Below, piece by piece: positions 1 through 12,474 of a stretch of 64,000 nt of DNA. This DNA comes from Malaya genurostris (Eukaryota > Arthropoda > Insecta > Diptera > Culicidae). Position 1 is the first letter of the stretch, and each line of letters starts with the position of its first letter. Position numbers and translations under genes: made by a program. Below the pieces are notes generated by a model that was given only the letters and a program-made list of their open reading frames with translations, ran no database searches and had not been told where the DNA came from. The stretch spans positions 298,677,814 through 298,741,813 of the forward strand of contig NC_080572.1 in assembly GCF_030247185.1 (NCBI RefSeq), read 5' to 3'.

Positions 1-3000
1 AAAGTTAAAACCGCACTGTTCACACTAAGATTATGTTATACTTGGTATTGAGTTTGTTTAGAAACAAACTGCAAAAATGCCAACATCCGGAAAATAAGAA
101 ATAAGCCAGGTACTTCTTCTAGTTATGAAGGATATTATCGTTTCACGCTTATTGCCAACATTTCGGATTTTTATTGCTTCAAAACGTTGGCCATTTAGGA
201 GAAATAAATATTTTCGAGCAGCAAATGACCAAAAAACTCATCTTTTAATTCGAAAACAAAAGAGGTTGTACCAGTCTGCATTGCCAGGTCATTTTTCCAA
301 AAATCTGTATTCGGCGCAAAAATCTCTCTGTACCATATCGGTATCAGGATCTTTCTAGATAAGTAGTAGAAAATCTCACCAAAAGGTGAGCAAAAAAAGG
401 TCCCACGACAACCTTTTCTCATGTCTATTCAAGCTAAAAATTAAAATCGGTACTTATCTGAATGATCCGTGAATTATCGGTATTTTGGGAGTACACATCC
501 GTATTGCGGTGTAGAGGTCAAAAATCTGTATAAATATCGAGAATTCGGTACACCTGGCAACGTTGGTACCAGTTTCCAGTTTTGTTTTATTATGAATACA
601 TGGCTACTTTGATGGAAAATTGCTGTTGTTGAACAGTTTGTCAATTGACATAGTCGAAAAGTGAGGGAAAATGCTAGCAGGGTTGTGCTTTACTGACAAT
701 TATATCATGTTATTTCGAGAAAACATGTTTTAATGTGACGTTTCTGAATATGAAATAACGCAAAAGTAAAACATTTTATTTCGATTAAACCATGAAATCA
801 GAGTTTAAACTTGTTCTAACTCATAGTGTGAACATAGTATTTGATAGTACACCATGATTAAAAGCTCTCGTATCATGAACCATTTGGACTAGTTTCGCAG
901 TTTATGCGTAACAAAATATGGAGATTACAAACATGAAAGAAATGAAATTGTGTGTATTTGGATGCCATTCCTTTCTATCTGGATATTTTAATTTTAGCTA
1001 TCACTTCCAATGCTATGCCTTCGAACAGCAAAAAAAGTGAAAAGCGATATTTTTAGTGATAAATTTCATATAAAACTCTCAAAATGATTTTAATTTATAA
1101 TGAAAACATTGCGTTCCCATGTGTATATATTTGACACAAGAAAACACACCTAATGTCGAATTTTTCTCCCTTGGCCAACTGACAGATTAAAAATATGAAA
1201 GTTTTCAGAGACAGTCTGCCCATTGAACTACTGTGGATGTGATGAAACACAACTCAGAAGCCCGATAGAAAAGAACTTGGAATAAGATTCAAATTTTAGT
1301 TTCACCCCTGTGATTCAATACCGCACGCAAAAACTTATCAAGTACTTCCCCTACCTATTGAATCTCTCTTTAATTCTCCGGCTGAGCAATTATATTATCT
1401 TAGGCAGTAGAATTAATAATGTATCGACTAAAGAAGTTTGGGAGCCACTGGTGTATAGGGTTTCTACACAGCTTTCATTGTCCAATGTGATGAACTTCTT
1501 TAGATTTGAAACAGATATGTTGTTCTGAAGTTATGTAATTTTTTTACTTGTTGAAATATTTTTTCATTTATTATTCTTTCAAACATGTTTGAAATGCAGG
1601 AGATAATGGAAATCCTTCGATAATTACGTACGTCTGATTTAATGAAATTCTAAAAAGAAAATCTGTTCATAAGGGATAAGCTGAAGCGATAGTTTAATGA
1701 TGTTGTGAGTTCAGTGGTCCTTTTGCTGCGTTGAGGTTTTCAAGTGCAGTGAAGATGTTTTGCTCTGATAATTGTTTGACTTTAAGTCACATTAAATTAC
1801 GATTGAATTTGAAAACCACGCTTCACTCTGTAATTCCTGACCTGGAGAACGGACTCAGATGAAACTCAGTAGCAGTCTAGAAGACTTTTTATAACCTAGT
1901 TTTGTAAAAATTGGCTTGGTCATCTCTGAGAAAATGAAACGAGTTTCGTTTTGGATTCATTGTCCACTATTTCTGGCATTCCTGGAACCAGAAACCGGGA
2001 AAAAATGTTCGAAAATTGTTATTCATTTTTACATCGCTAAGGACATAGAAATATGCTTGTAAAATTGAAATTTTTATGCTTATTACCCTGTAATTCCGAA
2101 ATAGGAAGTCGTTTGCAAATAAAATTGATTGCTTATTTTTTTACAATTTTTTGCGCAATTTGAAAAGTCTACGAAAGTCTACGATGGGAGACGGGGAATA
2201 AAAATCTTTGTTTCTATAAACAAATGGGCATGAATACAGCAGGTTATCGTAAAACTCTTTATTTCACCAGAGAACTGGTTTTCTGACAGCAATATATTTA
2301 GCTTTGTTTATTTTGTACAGCGCAATCTAATACAGATGCAAACGAGCAGTGTAGCTAAATGTTTTACTTGGTAATTCCAAATGAAAAATGGTTTGCCATT
2401 TCCAATAAGTTTTCCATACAGCATTGACGAAAAATTGATTAAATTTCATGTTTTAATTCGAAAAGGTAGACTTTTCAATTGTTTGTAAACAAATTTTTGT
2501 AAAAATTGAATGTTTAATGTTTAATTGTGCACGCAACTTTAATGAACTGGTTGCACTGAACAATTGAATTCGGCAGAGTTAGTAGGTGCACCACCGATTG
2601 CATCACGTGAGTGTTAGTGTCCCATGTTGAATGAAAAATATAGTATCACACCACTGCAGTCATTAGCTGGTTACTGCACCTTTATTATGAAAACATGTTC
2701 AGGTGTAAGACTATACATGAATCTGTTTCGTAAAACGGAAATGATTTTTAATCATTTACGAAGCAGATTGGACAGATTTTTTTTTCTGGAAATAAAATAA
2801 GATTTGTTTGCAAGAAAGTTTGCGTCAAAGGTTATATGTATAACATATATTTTAGTAGAGGTATTACAATAACATACTTAAAAATCAAACCATCTAATGC
2901 TGACACTGTTTTGCCGTGAATAAGTTCTATGATAATTGTTTCATATAGCCTTTACCTGTGACACGTCAAAATTAACTGAAATTGTGGCCATCAATATCAA

Positions 3001-3536
3001 TACTACTTATTGTAACTTTAAGCATTCATGCAAAACACACATACTACTAACACCAGCAAATTGGGTTTACATTTGATCCTTGAAAGATATCAGGAGATTA
3101 CAGAAGGTTTATGAAGACTATAGAAACCTTTTTGAAGAAAAATTGAAGATGAGTGCTAAAATTTTATATGGAGCATAAACCGCTTCAGTACAGTTCTGAA
3201 AAATGCATGTTGCTACAATCTTTAATAGACTAATGGAATCCGAGGGCTTGTTAATTTATATGAATATTTCTTGAAAAATTTTCCAATAGTTTTATGCAAT
3301 TTAGTGTGCCATATAAATTTTGAAAGTGTTTATATTCGTCATTCGTCAAACGTCATTTAGAGCGAGATGGCTCCGAAATGGAAATCTCATCGATTTCTCT
3401 TATAAAGACAATGAAAAGACATAAATACATCACTATATTAAACTCAAACCTGACCCGTAGTAAACAAAAACTCTTTATCCACACTCGATCCGTACGAGAT
3501 AAAAACTAAAAATCTATTCTCGTACTGAGCGTTGAA
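1..3536. other. Gene-free AT-rich stretch
   Basis: No open frame here resembles a known protein, and none has supporting splice or codon signals. The longest frames are under 80 codons and scattered in AT-rich sequence. I see no terminal inverted repeats with convincing target duplications and no RNA gene. It is probably old, decayed intergenic or intronic DNA. Confidence 0.6.
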
Positions 3537-4270
3537 GAATTCATTATCAGAAAAAGTTCATTTCATTATCACTCGATGATATTTCGATACTGAATTTTCA
3601 CTGTGCTTCTGTTCGACACCGAAATAATTCGTTCAAGATTTAATTATTATATGCTCAGCAAGAATAGGGTGGTCAAAACGAATAACAATTTTTTTTTGCA
3701 CATTCCAAATAATGGCTTGCAGTTGGTTGATTACACTGCACTGTTTAGATTAAACACATTAAAACGCTATTTAGCATGAATTTGATTTATAGAAGTAACA
3801 GGAGTGCAGCATTGTACATGTCGCTAACACACACCAGGCGCAGCGTTTGAATGGCGTTTGTTTGAATTGACGTAGACAAAGCCTGCACTTTTGTTACTTC
3901 TGCGTGTGACATTCAAGTTAAATAAAGTAAAATTTTTCAATCTGCTACATAACATGCGTATATGTTAATATTATTGGATGTTTTTATAGAAAATTTCACT
4001 CCAACACCACGATAATGCTGAATAAATTTCAAATACATCACCATCGATTTATCAACATAGCATCAGATTGCAAGAGCTAGAAATTTAGCATTTTTTTTAA
4101 TTCCAATTACCATACGCGCCCTGAAAATTTTCAGAAAGGTTCTATTATGTTCATCGGCGAATTTATTCATCATGTTTTCTGTACACAGTTGATACATAAC
4201 TGAGTGGAAACATATGCTAGAAATGAATGAGAAACTCACAGAAAAGATGATTTTTTGGAAAATGATACGC
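3537..4270 (+). repeat. Repeat X copy (hAT-like, partial)
   Basis: This stretch matches the long copy at 54241-56870 in order. Shared blocks include the segment beginning TCAGAAAAAGTTCAT, the segment GATGATATTTCGATRCTGAA, and a later block with GAAGTAACAGGAGYGCAGCA. The terminal bases of the family (CAGTGTTGGG) are missing at the left edge and the right half is absent. It has no coding capacity. Family membership is seen directly; assignment to hAT rests on the ends of the 54.2 kb copy. Confidence 0.6.
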
Positions 4271-4365
4271 TCAGAGACAGGACTCGAGCCTGCGTTCTTA
4301 TGCAATCCGTTACCATTTCGCCACCCTAAGCGGCTCTACCACACGACCGGGTTGGTAAAGCGTCC
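4271..4365 (-). repeat. tRNA-like SINE head or tRNA pseudogene
   Basis: On the minus strand a box-A-like stretch (GTGGTAGAGCCGC) is followed about 60 bases later by a box-B-like stretch (GGCTCGAGTCC), the internal promoter elements of RNA polymerase III genes. The spacing is too long for a tRNA without an intron, and I cannot fold a complete cloverleaf. The box B and its downstream CTGTCTCTG resemble the sequence near 58200. A SINE head or tRNA-derived pseudogene is more likely than a working tRNA. Confidence 0.35.
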
Positions 4366-4417
4366 TTGTTTTCGAAGGAATTAAATTGAAAAAGTGATCT
4401 GCTCAAAATTGCCTCTA

Positions 4418-5272
4418 ACACATGGATCAATAAGTCCCGAGACTAACAATGGAAACAACATTTTTTCTGCAAAATTTTTTTTTATTCATCAACATAATCA
4501 CCTTTCAGGGTGATACAATGGTTCCAAAGTTTTTCCAATTTTTCAATACCATGTTTATTAAAAAAATTATCTTTCGCTTCAAAATAAGCTTCAGTTTTGA
4601 GCCGAATCTTTTTCCCTGGAGCATTTTTTTAAGATCAGCAAAGAGCCAGTAGTCACTGGGGGCTAAATCTGGCGAGTATGGGGGGTGGGGAAGCAGATCA
4701 AAGCCCAATTCGTTCAATTTCGCCATTGTTTTCATCGACTTGTGGCAGGGTGCATTTTGTTCCATCGAAAGCAATCGCGGCACCCACTTGGAAAAAAAAC
4801 CTTTTTCATGCTCAATTTTTCATGAAGGATAGTAAATACACTTCCATATGATATCTGTGTCATCTCAGCCATCTCACGGAGCTTCCTTTTACGATCTTTC
4901 ATTATAATTTTTGTCACTTCAATCACATTTTCCGGTGTAACGGCTTCCACAGGTCTACCCGAGTGTTCCGCGTCATTTGTGTCGGTACGACCACGTTTGA
5001 ACTCGGCGAACCACCGACAAATCGTTGCTTTTGGACAAGAGTCCGGATAACATTTTACAATCCATTGTTTCTCGAAACTCGTTTTTTTCCATTTTTTTAA
5101 ACCAACTGCAAAACGACTTTACTCCAACCTCGATAACTCAGCTGTTTCTGGTCGGATCGACTTAAAATTTTGACCCGTTTCAAGCAAAGGTTAGTACTCT
5201 AGAAAGACGTGGTTACTGGTTTACTACGAGCGCCATCTCTGCTTTAGTCTCGGGACTTATTGATCCATGTGT
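4418..5272 (-). mobile_element. mariner element, internally deleted
   Basis: The ends are near-perfect inverted repeats containing GGATCAATAAGTCCCGAGAC, each flanked by the TA dinucleotide expected for Tc1/mariner insertion (4416-4417 and 5273-5274). At 855 bp it is shorter than a full mariner (about 1.3 kb), because the middle of the transposase gene is gone. It can only have moved with transposase supplied from elsewhere. Confidence 0.9.
4482..5092 (-). pseudogene. mariner transposase, deleted and frameshifted
   Basis: Read on the minus strand from the ATG at 5092, pieces of a mariner transposase appear in order. The N-terminal DNA-binding part includes AEHSGRPVEAVTPENV and the helix-turn-helix region ending ILHEKLSMKKV. 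A short stretch, VPRLLSM, follows. The C-terminal part has NAPCHKSMKTMAKL and PPYSPDLAPSDYWLFADLKK, then a WNHCITLKGDYVDE-like end at 4482. The segment between VPRLLSM and NAPCHKS, which should carry the first two catalytic aspartates, is missing. Several single-base frameshifts separate the pieces. The product would be inactive. Confidence 0.85.
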
Positions 5273-5274
5273 TA

Positions 5275-5644
5275 TATCCAGTAGTTTACAATGAAGCCTC
5301 AATGTTCAAAACTTTTGATAATACCCAGTTAATAAAATTTCTTTGAGAAAAGCAATCAAAATCAACCAAACTAAAGTACCTTTTCTGAAAATTGATACAT
5401 TTTTAAAACATAGGCTTTCAACACTATAATCATCACGTCTTACGTCGGGTGCCTTTGCAAAATTATCCTCTGGAAGAGCGATAAGTTTTTGAAGGTGAAT
5501 ATCGCTTGTTGTATCGAACGTACCAACTTAACGACGATGATTTCGAGGTAGTAAGTGACATTTTATTTGGGTTCTGGATGAAAGGTTATATTTTGTTCAT
5601 TCTAGCCTGCGCAATTGACTCAGTAGGAAGTAAAGCAAGTGCAT
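5275..5644. other. Short gene-free spacer
   Basis: This sequence lies between the mariner element and the retroposon insertion. It ends in the left 13-bp target duplication AAAGCAAGTGCAT (5632-5644). A frame starting near 5506 runs through it into the retroposon, but its first 46 codons are target DNA and not part of a gene. Confidence 0.6.
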
Positions 5645-5895
5645 ACAACGCACATCTCCGGCGTGTTGGGCTCGCGGAGAGCGGTCTCTGCACCTATGGC
5701 GACGATTATCAGGACATCGAGCATGTCGTGTGGTCGTGCGTAGAGTATCGTGACGCCAGGTCGAAGCTACTGGAATCCCTTAGGGCCCGAGGTAGACCGC
5801 CTAAGGTTCCGGTTCGGGATGTGTTGGCGAGTCGGGATAGCTTATATATGCTTCTCAAATACCAGTACCTTAAACACATTGATATACAAGTGTAA
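5645..5895 (+). pseudogene. Retroposon ORF2 C-terminus
   Basis: About 83 codons from the extreme C-terminus of a retroposon polyprotein. The segment reading DDYQDIEHVVWSCVEYRDAR matches the Cys/His knuckle that follows RNase H in I/LOA-type elements; the usual second cysteine is tyrosine here (LCTYG). It continues as SLRARGRPPKVPVRDVLASR and stops at 5893-5895. The endonuclease, reverse transcriptase and RNase H regions are absent because the insertion is 5'-truncated. The frame is joined by chance to target DNA upstream. Confidence 0.8.
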
Positions 5896-6521
5896 TGTGT
5901 TATTCCTCGCTCAGAAAGTATAAACTCCACCTACAGGTTCGACACTAACATCCGCCCGATTCTCTCGATCCCCGTCCCTGTCCACCATCTTCATTGGAAC
6001 TAACAAGATCTTTTTTTGTCACTAACTTTTTCGTTCCCCCTTCCCTCTCTCTTCACCATCTCGATGGCAACTAATTAGATCTCTGTCGTTTTCAGACATT
6101 TTGTTCCCACATCACCTTTTTACCCCGTTTCCACAATATTTACTTTTTTTCATTTTCTTCCGTAACATCACCATCATCGTCCACGGAAGACCGCTCCAGT
6201 CGAAAACCAGCATGCGGGCCACCTGCCGGGCCTTCGTAGCTTGGGGGTGTTTCCCGCGGACCCACACGGACCGAACGATGCGGCCAACATGGATATTCGC
6301 TAACGCTATATGGAAAACCCTCAGGCAATATTCAATTCACCGGCCACTGCCGATCGCCAGCTGAAAGCTGAATTGTCGAGAATCCGCTACCCCGATACTA
6401 CATTACATAATGATACTATTCTAGTTTTAAGTTAGTCATAATTAAGATTAGTAAATACCCTTGGCATCTTAGAGCCTAAGCAGTGTGCCTAAAAATTATA
6501 TTATAAAATTGAATAAAAAAA
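5645..6521 (+). mobile_element. I/LOA-like non-LTR retroposon, 3' end only
   Basis: A severely 5'-truncated retroposon insertion. It holds the last codons of ORF2, a 3' untranslated region of about 620 bp and a short A-rich tail ending at 6521. It is bounded by a perfect 13-bp target duplication, AAAGCAAGTGCAT, at 5632-5644 and 6522-6534, which fixes both ends. The same 3' untranslated region recurs at about 52100-52600, so the family has at least two copies here. Truncation at the 5' end with target duplications is the usual outcome of incomplete target-primed reverse transcription. Naming the clade is an inference from the C-terminal zinc-knuckle-like motif. Confidence 0.9.
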
Positions 6522-6534
6522 AAAGCAAGTGCAT

Positions 6535-7004
6535 CCCCAAGCATCTCATTTCGGTTGGCTCAGAGCTCGGTTCCATTATCAAGAACTCAGTATCTGAATA
6601 TAGTTACAGTTTCGAGTTCAGAACTTCGCATGGGAGTGGCAACCAATCGGTTCTTCTTGAGAGCAGTTTGAACACTTACATTTGGATTGTTCTCCTTATT
6701 AGCAATTCTATGAATTTTGTTTGTTTTAGCGATCAGCAATTTTTAATTTGTTTCTCATTATAGAACGATTTTGAGTTAGTTTATCAGTTAAATTCGCAGC
6801 TACCTCAAATTGAACAATTGTAAACCGTTTTCGGAAAATGATTCGGACAATGTTCAGATACATAATGCAAAGAGAAGCAAGCCAATGAGATGGAATTGCA
6901 GTTTCGTACGAAAGCACCAATTGGTTTTGATAACTACATAACATAAGTGAAGCGAGAACTGACTTCTTCCATTAGCTATCAAGTATCGTATTTTGACGTA
7001 CACA
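6535..7004. other. Gene-free AT-rich stretch
   Basis: Nothing recognisable. Only short frames with no similarity I can name, and no repeat boundaries. Confidence 0.5.
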
Positions 7005-8620
7005 AAAAATTAATGTCGATATCGCCAACGAGCAGAATCGAACTCCCGATCGAACTCCCCCTCGATTTTCGAGTATGGTTGAACCCGCTAGAGTGCGCCG
7101 GCATGCAAGTTTGACGGCACAGAGAAAATCGAAGCGATCTCCTCCGACCGGAGAAAGATCCGGTTAGGAAAATTGGTGTCCGTTGTGGAGTCCGCCAGCA
7201 GCTGTCGGTTCACCACCGAAACTCACGGTGGGCCTTTCCATTTTGGCGATCCGTTCACCAGGCGATGGCGGCTGTGGCTTTCGTCTATCAGTGAGGTGGG
7301 TGGCCATGGCCATGTGGCTGCTGCAGAACATCTCTCCGCCCGCGCTGCGGATGGAAAGTGAACAGTCGTCGTCGTCGTCGTCATCGTTTTGTGAAATGTT
7401 TCCTTCCATCGTGTGGAGTGTGGAGAAATTGAACGGCCCCGGCATGCACTGGCCACCAGACAACCTGTAAACATTGAAAAATGCGAAAAGAAAGTTCTGC
7501 GGCGATCGGAGCAAAAATTATGAGCTACGCATGCTAAACAATATCGAACGGCGATGAGGTGATTGATACTTCTTTATGATTTAATCGAGCATGAAATGCA
7601 CCAAGAAACACGTGTTTGTAATTGAGCAGTTTACATGAAAATAACCAGGCAGCGGAGGTGCAAGGTGGAAGCGGAATTCTTGGAGGAAATTCCTAAGGAA
7701 AACGTTGCTCCGGCTGAAGGCGATGCGTTAAGCGACTTCAGTTATGCTGCTGCTGCTGTTGAGCCTCGGAGCGCCAAACGCGAGGTAGCAATTTAATTTC
7801 GAACGTGAGCGATTTGAAAGAAAAAAAAAATGAATAAGATTTTTTTTGCATAAAGTTAGCAGCGATCGTGGAAAAGTTGAACGATTGAAAAATAATTTAC
7901 GGCCACAATTGCGGGCACTTGCCTACTTCCTGCTTGTCTCGGCCATTGCTCCTTGAAGCCCAACGCATAAAATAATTTTATTTATAAAACCGTGCAAAGT
8001 TCATTGCACTTTGCTGGCTTTACCTTTCTTTTACCACATCCAAGCCTGGCGAAAGACCCACGCCTAAGCCAGACCAAGATTACTTACGTTAACGTTTTAA
8101 AACTTGTCCGGCCCCGACAACGGACAAGCAACACTTGACACAGTGTAGTTTGAAGATAACTGCTTCCTATGAGATGGGAGCTAGTCTTCGTAGTCGTAGA
8201 AAAAATGGGTGAGGGATTAGAGAAGTGACACCATATGAGGATCATTCGATCGCCATAGGTTAGTGAGTGGTGCGTTTTACCCACGAACATGTTTGTAGCG
8301 GCACAAGATGACGAAAGTTTCAATACTTTCGAGTTTCAAAGGTGTGCTTCGCTGACTGCACACGACCTTAACGGTTCGAAGGGTAAGGAGCAACTACTCT
8401 AATGGGGGTTTTTAGAAAAGATTGAATTGGAACATCCTACCGGCCGACAGAGTCGGGAAAGCGAAGAAGCTGCTGGAGATCACTCAACTAATTTCGCTCT
8501 GGAACCTTAACCTAGTCCGTATCGATAATGAGCTGCAGCTACAAAAGGAAAAAAAAACGATCAGTGCAGAAACAGTAGTCGAAAGGAGATGAGAAACATA
8601 ACCAGGAAGGCAGAAATGTA
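7005..8620. other. GC-richer island with a (GTC)n microsatellite
   Basis: Base composition shifts to clearly higher GC with several CpG-rich words, unlike the surrounding AT-rich repeats. A trinucleotide run (GTC)n lies at about 7363-7386. Frames of 116 codons (minus, 7514-7164) and 95 codons (plus, 7183-7470) overlap each other. The runs of Asp or Ser in them come from the microsatellite. I see no family motif, no clear exon with splice sites, and no repeat. It may be a conserved regulatory block or an untranslated first exon of a gene lying elsewhere. Confidence 0.35.
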
Positions 8621-9019
8621 TTACCGATCGATCGCGATCTCGTACAAACGAGCTTCAATTAAAGAGAGAGAGAGAGAGATGGAAATAAGGTGAAAAGCGG
8701 GATTTTTCACCACTTGCACGTGAATTAAAAACAACACCGGCTCGGTGCTTCGCAGTCGATTTGCGAGGAAAACAACTTTCGGCATCGAGGTGAAATGAAA
8801 AGATACCTGATTTACGATGTTTTCAAAGTCGACTAAGCCGACGTCGATGTTGATGGCAAGAGAGATGTTTATCCGTAACATGATGATAAATTACAGTCGC
8901 AAGTGAACAATTCAGTTTGAGTCTTTTTTAAGATTATGCTGAGATAAATAATATTTATAATGATAATAAAAACATTAATTGAAATCTAATCACAAAGCTG
9001 CAGATTAAAAATATGTTAC
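8621..9019. other. Spacer with a (GA)n run
   Basis: No gene. A short (GA)n microsatellite sits at about 8662-8678. The remainder is unremarkable AT-rich sequence. Confidence 0.5.
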
Positions 9020-9215
9020 CCCTCATTCAAACGCACCATTCAACCGCTGTGTCTGTTGTGTGTTCGAGACATGCAACATTCTGCGCTTCTGTTACTTTTA
9101 TGAATCAAATTCATGTTAAATAACGTTTTATTGTGTTGATTCTAAGTAGTGCATGGGTATAAATCAACCATTTGGAATCAAAACAAAGCCATTTGTCGCT
9201 ATAATCACTGTTTGG
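9020..9215 (-). repeat. Repeat X fragment, inverted
   Basis: The reverse complement matches the block of repeat X with GAATTTGATTCATAGAAGTAA and the following GCGCAGAATG/CAGGCG-type segment seen at 3.8 kb and 54.8 kb. Only the middle of the family is present. There is no coding content. Confidence 0.5.
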
Positions 9216-9534
9216 TATGGATTTTTTTTTCACTAATTTTGCTTTGCGAATTGTTATTGCATAGTGTAAGTAATTATCGTTATCAATATGATAACGATGC
9301 AAATTTTCATTGTTTCATTTTCATAAAACCTTCAACTAGCATTCATAGTATTTATTTTATTGCGACTTAAAAAATAGATGGCGAAATTGAACACGGCGTG
9401 CATTAAACGAGAACATGTGTTGAAACAACAGAAACCGTGCCGTACCAAAACCGGTTCTAGTTCTTATTACCAAAGTGTCAAAGGATCATTCCTGTATTTT
9501 ATAAATTGACAATTTTCACCAATTTGAGCACCCT

Positions 9535-9630
9535 CACGCATACAAAATTGGGCGTCATACAAAAATTACGTCACGCGAAATTTTGATAAATTTAATCACC
9601 CCCTTCCTCCCCTGTCACAATTATTAATTT
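9535..9630. repeat. Short dispersed repeat with TACGTCACGCG
   Basis: The block around AAATTACGTCACGCG, followed by a C-rich run, reappears inside the piggyBac-like element near 49590-49640 (AAAGTACGTCACGCG followed by a G-rich run). That indicates a dispersed repeat. The boundaries are not clear. Confidence 0.35.
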
Positions 9631-9720
9631 TAATTTTGAAGCCCCCTATGAAGAATTATGTATAATATTACATATTGCCCATTGGTTTTGTTACCATAAA
9701 AACCGTTACACCGGTTTACA

Positions 9721-12273
9721 AATGACGGTCTAAAACTTAATATATTTAATATTTTTCCCAAAAACTGCAGAATTTTCTTGACAAAATATCCACGAATTAT
9801 TTCAAATATGGAACCCGAAGTAAAGCTACATATTTTTGGCGACTTCAATCAACGTAATGCGGACTTCATTTCTGACATTGAAAATGAATCAATCTTACTC
9901 CCAGTCGTTGGAGAAAACGAAACATTGCACTACTTTTTCGACAAAATTTCTAATTTTGGCCTACATCAAGTAAACTCCGTAAAAAATCAACAAAATGCAT
10001 ATTTAGACCTTCTTTTCACAAATTGCACAGAAGACTTTTGTGTGAACGCATCAAACCTGCCATTATGGAAAAATGAAGCATTTCACACCGCAATTGAATA
10101 TTCATTATTTACACACAATGCATCCCTTCCCTACGACTTGGAATATGAGGAAGTGCCGGAATACAATAAAATTGACTTTGAAGAAGTCAAGTGTAGACTA
10201 AGTACAATAAATTGGCGGACCATACTGAGTACAGAAGGAAATGTCGACGTCGAAGTAAACAAATTCTATCACATTATAAACAAAATATTATCCGAAACTT
10301 TGCCCATGAAAAGAAGAAGAAAAAATCATAACAGCAAATTACCTGTATGGTTCAATTCACAACTAAAACATTTGAAAAATAGGAAACAAAAAGCACACAA
10401 AACTTACAAACAAGAAAAAAGTGACGCTCATCTTCAAAATTACTTAAATCTATGCAATCAACTCAAAATAGCCATTAACACAGCACACGAAGAATACAAC
10501 CGCAAAATTGAAAACGAAATAAAGACTTGCCCTAAGAACTTTTTTAACTACACAAAAACTAAACTAAAAAGCAACAATTTTCCATCTCAAATGCACCTCG
10601 ACGAACATGTAGGGAAAAATAGTACAGAAATCTGCAATCAATTTGCAAATTTTTTCCAAGAAGTATATACATCTTATTCAGAAACTGACCGTGACCGTGA
10701 ATACTTCTCTTTCATACCTGCATTTTCCAACTCCATCTCTGTAAACTATCTATCAGAACATGACATTTCGACAGCACTGAAAAACTTAGACGCCTCAAAA
10801 GGGCCTGGACCTGACAGTATACCACCAATATTTTTAAAAAATCTTGCTGAAGAACTTACACTACCACTACAACTACTTTTTAACTTATCACTTAATAAAT
10901 GTACTTTTCCTAAAGCATGGAAATCTTCCTTTCTTGTACTAATATTTAAATCTGGTGCAAAATCTAACATTCGGAACTACCGTGGAATAGCCATTATCTC
11001 ATGCATTCCAAAATTATTTGAAAAAATTGTAAACGAAAAACTTTTTCATCAACTTAAAAATGTAATAACAAACAAACAACATGGCTTTTTTAAAGGCCGC
11101 TCAACTACAACAAATCTTTTAGAATTTATGACATTCACTCTGAATGCAATGGACGCCGGCAACTACGTAGAAACTCTTTACACTGACTTTAGCAAAGCCT
11201 TCGACCGTATTGACATACCATTACTTCTACACAAACTACAAAAATATGGCATAAAACATACTCTTCTGGAATGGCTCAAATCATACTTAACGAATCGTGT
11301 ACAGGTAGTCCGCTTCCAAAACATTCTGTCTGAACCAATTAATGTAACTTCTGGCGTACCTCAGGGTTCTCACTTAGGGCCTCTCCTTTTCATTTTACAT
11401 ATAAACGACATTTCCTTCATACTCAAAAATCTGAAAGTGCTTATATATGCAGACGACATGAAACTCTTCATGGAAATTAAAAAGATCAACGACGCTGTAA
11501 TATTCCAGAACGAAATCAATCTATTCCACATTTGGTGCTGCAAAAGTCTACTCCAACTCAATGTAAAAAAATGTAACTCAATAACTTTCAGTAGGAAAAA
11601 TTAAACTATACCCACAAACATACACCTAGGAAATCAACTTGTAGAAAAATGTAAAATTGTAAGAGATTTAGGCGTAATCTTAGACTCCAAGCTCACTTTT
11701 GTGGAACACTACAATACCATAAACAATAAAGCTAATAGCATGCTGGGCTTTATTAAACGCTTCAGTCATAACTTTCAGGACCCATACACAATTAAATTAT
11801 TATACAGTACATATGTCAGACCTATTTTGGAATATTGCAGCCTAGTATGGAATCCATATAATATTATTCACGAAGAACGCATCGAATCTATTCAAAAACA
11901 ATTTCTTTTATATGCACTTCGTAAATTAAACTGGACAGCATTTCCTCTACCATCATATGAAGCACGCTGCATGCTCATCAATATACAAACACTTAAAGAA
12001 CGCCGCGACCTTGCAATGCTTTATTTTATCAGCGACATTATTTCTCAACGCATTCAATCACCTTCTTTATTATCGCAACTAAATTTTTATACACCTAGCC
12101 GTCAATTACGAACCAGGAAATTATTTTTAGAAAGAAACACTAGAACAAATTATGCAAAATACAGTCCAGTCAATCGAATAATGCGCCATTACAATCAATA
12201 CTGCGAACATATTGACCTTACTATGTCAAAAAATCAAATCAAATCTCAGCTTTGTCGTAGAAATAATGCGTAG
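9721..12273 (+). pseudogene. Retrotransposon ORF2 (endonuclease-RT), one stop
   Basis: Endonuclease C-terminal motifs come first (HIFGDFNQRN, AYLDLLFTN). The reverse transcriptase core follows, with NYRGIAIISCIPKLFEKIV, QHGFFKGRSTTTNLL, LYTDFSKAFDRID, TSGVPQGSHLGPLLF and the catalytic box YADD at 11446-11457. The thumb continues as RDLGVILDSKLTF and YVRPILEYCSLVWNPY. The whole stretch is one reading frame apart from a single TAA at 11602-11604, which falls between SITFSRKN and TIPTNIHLGN. The protein would make cDNA at a nicked target site if intact. Here the stop and the missing N-terminus should inactivate it. So few lesions suggest a fairly young insertion. Confidence 0.9.
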
Positions 12274-12345
12274 TATGTAAGTGAACATTGTAAACAATTT
12301 ATATGTAGTCTACATTTGCTTGACGAAATAAATAAATAAAATAAG
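9721..12345 (+). mobile_element. Jockey/CR1-like non-LTR retrotransposon, 5'-truncated
   Basis: A long retroposon fragment carrying most of ORF2 (endonuclease C-terminal part, reverse transcriptase and thumb), a short 3' untranslated region and an A/T-rich tail of AAAT units at about 12326-12341. The coding strand is strikingly A-rich compared with the flanks. The endonuclease N-terminus and any ORF1 are missing, so the copy is 5'-truncated. The left boundary is estimated from where the frame closes upstream; I did not find a target duplication. Jockey or CR1 group is my best placement from the reverse transcriptase motifs. Confidence 0.85.
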
Positions 12346-12474
12346 TTGTACTGAATAAGCGGATTCGGTCAAAAGTTCAAAATTAATCAATAACTTTTAT
12401 TTTAAAGAAAATCGAAAAAAACACGGAGACTGCGAAAACTTGAAATTTTCAAATAAATTATAAATCAAAATCAA

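Noticed and set aside
5506..5644. N-terminal part of the 129-codon frame ending at 5895
   Set aside because: It lies outside the retroposon as defined by the 13-bp target duplication, so it is target DNA read through by chance.
7164..7514. 116-codon minus frame with an Asp run
   Set aside because: The Asp run comes from a (GTC)n microsatellite. There are no domain or splice signals, and an equal-length frame overlaps it on the other strand.
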